From JBJXFY01 sp046155815 (lineage in GTDB: Bacteria; Verrucomicrobiota; Verrucomicrobiia; Limisphaerales; CAIMTB01): a DNA stretch of 16,106 bases. Below the pieces are notes generated by a model. The model was not told the origin of the DNA. It searched no databases and saw only the letters and a program-made list of their open reading frames with translations. The translations under genes and the position numbers were made by a program. Numbering within the stretch: position 1 is the stretch's first letter; the number at the start of each line of letters is the position of its first letter. Below are positions 13,499-16,106 of this stretch, one piece after another. Where the stretch lies: assembly GCA_046155815.1 (NCBI GenBank), contig JBJXFY010000366.1, positions 1 through 16,106 on the forward strand, written 5' to 3'.

Positions 13499-15346
13499 TC
13501 AGCCCTTGGGAACGCGCCCCTCGAGCTTCGCGACCAGGCCGCGCAGCCATTCCGCCTGCGGCGGCATGAGCTGCGCCGGATCCACCAGTCGTGCCTCGCG
13601 CAGGGCGGCGGCGATTTCTCGGCGCTGCGCGAGCATTTCCGCGCGGGCGACGTGGAAGGCGGCGGCCTCGGCCTCGGCCAGTCGTGCCGGGGTGATGGTG
13701 GCGAGCAGGCCGGCGGCCTCGTCGGTGCGCTGGTTCTGAAGCAGGGACAGGGCGTGGTTGATGCGCGCGGCGGTGGCCCCGGGCTGGGAGTTCATCACCT
13801 GCAGCGTGAGGCTGAGCGCCTCGGTCGGGTCGGCGCGGGTGATGAGCAGCACGGCGGCGCGGTTGTTCTTCCAGAGCGGGTTCCGGGGCTGGAGCTCGAG
13901 CAGTTTCTGCGACGCGGTGTCCATGCCGGCCACCTCGCGGAGCGCGTAGGCGGCGCGGAACCGCTGCGACCAGTACTCGGGCAGGAAGGCCAGCGTCTCC
14001 GCGTGGGGCAGGAGGATCTGCTGGGCGAGCGTGGGCTGGCCGGCATCCACCAGGCCGGCGGCGACGGCGAGGGCCAGCGAGGGCGTGAGGTGGACGGCCG
14101 TGGACTCGAGCCTTTTCAAGGCCTCGCGCGCCGGGATCGTGCGCCCCCGGCCGAGGTCGGCGCGGGCTTCGAGGTAGTGGCTGAAGGCCGTGAGCGGATC
14201 CTGCGAGGCGGACACCTGGCGCATCATGAGCGCGATGCGGCGCAGCTCCTCCCACTTCTGGTGACGGAGCAGGAGCGAGGCGTAGCCGATCCACATCTCG
14301 GGGTTGTTGACGAACCGCGGCGAGACCTGGGCGAGATAGTTCAGCGCCTCGTCCGTGAGTTGGAGGACCTCGAGCGCCTCGGCCACGCGCAGGGCGTCCA
14401 TGGCCAATTCCGGCTGGCGGGTGAAGGCGGCGGCCAGCTCCCGGGCCTTGTCCAGCTGCCCGGAGGCGGCGAGCAGCCGCCAGTGCAGCGCGTGCTGGGC
14501 GATGCCGTCGGAGGCGAGCTTTTCCAGTTCGGCCAGCCAGCGGCCGTAGGAGGCGGCGTCGCGCCGCTGCGCGGCCACGAAGAGCAGCAGGCGTGCCGCC
14601 GTGGCGGCCGTCTCCGGCTTCGCGGCGGCGGCCTCGAGGCGGGCGCGGGCGTCCACGCCCTTGTCCACCGATCCCCAGCCGCCCAGCCACGCGTCGCGGT
14701 AAAGCGCGGTGAGGGGGTCGGCGTCGAAGGCCACGCGACCGGCCTCCTGGGCGGCCTCGAACTCCTCAACGCGGCCGGCACCGAAGAGCGTGCGCGCCCA
14801 CGCGGCCTCGTGGCGCGGGGTGAACTCCTCCCGCCACGGGGCGAGGCGCTGCAACGCGAGGTCGGAGAGGCGGTACTTCTCGTCGAATTCTGCGGCGAGT
14901 GCGACGTCCTGGAGGTTCGTCTGTGAATGCTGGAGGAGCTGGCCCGCCGTGATCAGCCCGAGCACGGTGTACTGCGGCTTCGCATCCGGGCGGTCGCGCA
15001 GGGACTGCAGGAGGCCCCGGTTGGCCTCGAGGTCGGCGCGGTTGTTGAGCATGGCGGTGCGCCAGGCGGTGAGGGCGTCCTCCCAGCGTCCCTCCTGCTC
15101 GGCCTCGCGGGCACGCCGCTTGAACAGGCCGGCCTGGACGAAATCGAGGAGCTTGATCCGGTTGACGCGCGGGATGTGGGCGGGGCTGGTGTTCCAGACC
15201 GGCAGCATCAGCGCCGTGCCCGCCAGCAGCGCGAGGATCAGCAGGATGAGCGCGAGGCGGAACCAGCGGTCGAAGACCAGCACCCGCAGCAGCGGGAAGC
15301 GTTCGAGGCGCTGAGCGAGTTCGGCTTTTTTCTGGGCTTCGTCCAT
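13499..15346 (-). CDS. Membrane-anchored TPR-repeat protein
   Basis: The 615-residue product starts with a charged cytoplasmic-type segment (1-29), followed by one transmembrane helix LALILLILALLAGTALML (31-48). It then has a long helical repeat region rich in Ala, Leu and Glu. TPR-like helix pairs are visible, for example REAEQEGRWEDALTAWRTA near 80-98, EALEVLQLTDEALNYLAQV near 315-335, and NNRAAVLLITRADPTEALSL near 510-530. The topology suggests a periplasmic protein-interaction scaffold. No enzymatic motif is visible. The ATG at 15346 is chosen because sequence upstream in this frame belongs to the antisense of, or overlaps with, the isomerase gene and is unlike any family. A promoter-like sequence lies 30 nt upstream. 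It sits 1 nt before the holin-like membrane protein, which is the likely partner. Function unknown. Confidence 0.87.
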   Translation of the reverse strand: MDEAQKKAELAQRLERFPLLRVLVFDRWFRLALILLILALLAGTALMLPVWNTSPAHIPRVNRIKLLDFVQAGLFKRRAREAEQEGRWEDALTAWRTAMLNNRADLEANRGLLQSLRDRPDAKPQYTVLGLITAGQLLQHSQTNLQDVALAAEFDEKYRLSDLALQRLAPWREEFTPRHEAAWARTLFGAGRVEEFEAAQEAGRVAFDADPLTALYRDAWLGGWGSVDKGVDARARLEAAAAKPETAATAARLLLFVAAQRRDAASYGRWLAELEKLASDGIAQHALHWRLLAASGQLDKARELAAAFTRQPELAMDALRVAEALEVLQLTDEALNYLAQVSPRFVNNPEMWIGYASLLLRHQKWEELRRIALMMRQVSASQDPLTAFSHYLEARADLGRGRTIPAREALKRLESTAVHLTPSLALAVAAGLVDAGQPTLAQQILLPHAETLAFLPEYWSQRFRAAYALREVAGMDTASQKLLELQPRNPLWKNNRAAVLLITRADPTEALSLTLQVMNSQPGATAARINHALSLLQNQRTDEAAGLLATITPARLAEAEAAAFHVARAEMLAQRREIAAALREARLVDPAQLMPPQAEWLRGLVAKLEGRVPKG

Positions 15347-15375
15347 GAGGCAGGATTTGAGACCGACTGACCGCC

Positions 15376-15405
15376 ACTCTAGGCCGCGCCGGGCTGCGCC
15401 ACCAA
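15376..15405 (-). promoter_or_regulatory. Putative promoter of the TPR/holin-like pair, overlapping the manA stop codon
   Basis: On the minus strand, TTGGTG (15405-15400), 18 nt, then TAGAGT (15381-15376). The first three bases of the -10 are the TAG stop of the mannose-6-phosphate isomerase gene. Transcription would start near 15369, leaving a leader of about 24 nt before the ATG at 15346. It shares the TTG...-17/18-TA pattern with the other three putative promoters. Confidence 0.4.
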
Positions 15406-16106
15406 CAGCGCGGCACCGGGGCCGGCCGCCAGCGTCGCGCCGGACAGCGCGGCGGGCAGCAGGGCGAAGTCCCCCGGGCGCAGTTGAAGCGCGCCGGCGG
15501 CGGTCTCGACCTGCACCTGTCCGGCGGTCACGCCGACAATCTGGGGGCGGCCAAAGGCGACCGCGTGGCGGGCCGGTGCCGGCCACGTCACGAGACGCAC
15601 GGCGAACAGCTCGCACTCCACCAGTGGACGCTCGCGGACGCCGCCCGCCTCCCGCCATTCGACGGCCTGCAGGCGGGGTGCGAAGTCCGCGAAGTCGATC
15701 GAGGCCAGCGACTGCTCCGGATGCAGCTCGCGCGGCCGGCCGTCGAGCCCGATCCGGTTCCAGTCGAACACCCGGTACGTCGTGTCCGAGTTCTGCTGGA
15801 TCTCGAAAATGAGGAGCCCGGCGCCCAGTGCGTGGACCAGGCCGCTGCGGAGGAACATCGCGTCGCCCGCCCGCACGTCGAGCCGGTGGAAACATCCCGC
15901 GACCGAGCCGTCGGCGGCGCGGCGGGCAAATTCCTCCCGCGTCACGCCCGCCCGCAGGCCGGCGAACAGGTGCGCGCCCGGCGCGGCCTGCGCCACGTAC
16001 CACATCTCCGTCTTCGGCTCGCCGCCGAGCTGCGCCGCCAGATGGGCGGGCGGGTGGACCTGGAGCGAGAGCATGTCCTGCGCGTCGAGGATCTTGACCA
16101 GCAGCG
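15379..16106 (-). CDS. manA: Mannose-6-phosphate isomerase, class I, 5' end outside window
   Basis: ManA interconverts mannose 6-phosphate and fructose 6-phosphate in the cytoplasm, feeding GDP-mannose synthesis or mannose catabolism. About 242 codons are visible, ending at the TAG at 15379-15381; the N-terminus lies to the right of the window. The visible part begins LLVKILDAQDMLSLQVHP, the class I signature with zinc ligands Gln and His in SLQVHP. It continues with the Glu ligand in KTEMWYV and the His ligand in GLVHALG. IFEIQQNSDTTYRVFDWNR is the substrate-side segment. The cupin-like C-terminal domain ends in LLVAQPGAA. The likely total of roughly 310-330 residues matches the short Bacillus-type ManA rather than the 391-residue E. 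coli enzyme. The TPR gene follows 32 nt later on the same strand. Confidence 0.93.
   Translation of the reverse strand, partial: LLVKILDAQDMLSLQVHPPAHLAAQLGGEPKTEMWYVAQAAPGAHLFAGLRAGVTREEFARRAADGSVAGCFHRLDVRAGDAMFLRSGLVHALGAGLLIFEIQQNSDTTYRVFDWNRIGLDGRPRELHPEQSLASIDFADFAPRLQAVEWREAGGVRERPLVECELFAVRLVTWPAPARHAVAFGRPQIVGVTAGQVQVETAAGALQLRPGDFALLPAALSGATLAAGPGAALLVAQPGAA

Noticed and set aside
15347..16003. Upstream extension of the TPR gene to 16003
   Set aside because: It overlaps the manA coding sequence on the same strand in another frame and is a low-complexity Arg/Pro/Gly translation; the ATG at 15346 directly precedes the membrane-anchor region.
1..16106. tRNA genes, CRISPR arrays, insertion sequences or attachment sites
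   Set aside because: Reading both strands, I saw no cloverleaf-like segment in the short gaps, no regularly spaced direct repeats and no transposase or integrase motif.

Overview
This 16.1-kb window comes from a GC-rich bacterial chromosome (about 70% G+C by eye). It is packed with housekeeping and envelope genes. I recognise no transposase, prophage module, tRNA, rRNA or CRISPR array. Menaquinone methylation (menG), a type IV prepilin peptidase, a polyprenyl-phosphate sugar-1-phosphate transferase (wecA-like) and glnE point to a Gram-negative type organism. The few Shine-Dalgarno sequences, the secreted low-complexity protein and the repeat style remind me of Verrucomicrobiota (Opitutae-like). 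That placement is an impression, not a demonstration.

Left block, minus strand, read right to left (5281 to 1): menG/ubiE, aroE, pilD and glnE, the last cut by the left window edge. aroE and pilD are 8 nt apart. Between pilD and glnE, and again at the aroE 5' end, lie short-period AAGCTC(C/A)AA-type repeats. The first forms a large imperfect inverted repeat.

Central block, plus strand (5393 to 11139): three GT4-family glycosyltransferases, a WecA/TagO-like lipid carrier sugar-1-phosphate transferase and moeA. All four junctions are 4-nt GTGA/ATGA overlaps, so this looks like one transcription and translation unit driven from a promoter at 5333-5362. The first four genes can be read as a small surface-glycan pathway: WecA loads undecaprenyl phosphate and the transferases extend the chain. 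moeA (molybdenum cofactor) is a metabolic outsider at the end.

Right block: a secreted, disordered protein of unknown function (minus, 12175-11144) converges on moeA with a 4-nt gap. It is divergent from trmB (plus, 12406-13047), a tRNA m7G46 methyltransferase. Both have a -10-like hexamer ending 5 nt before the start codon, which suggests leaderless transcripts. Next, on the minus strand, come a class I mannose-6-phosphate isomerase (cut by the right edge), a membrane-anchored TPR protein with a putative promoter overlapping the isomerase stop codon, and a small four-helix membrane protein of the phage-holin-IV superfamily, separated from the TPR gene by 1 nt.

No gene-free stretch exceeds 300 nt. 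The largest gap, 230 nt at 12176-12405, holds the two divergent promoters. I found no clearly new defence or mobile system. The best leads are the leaderless promoter pair, the unrecognised secreted protein, the extra domain in PilD, the repeat family, and the TPR/holin-like pair.
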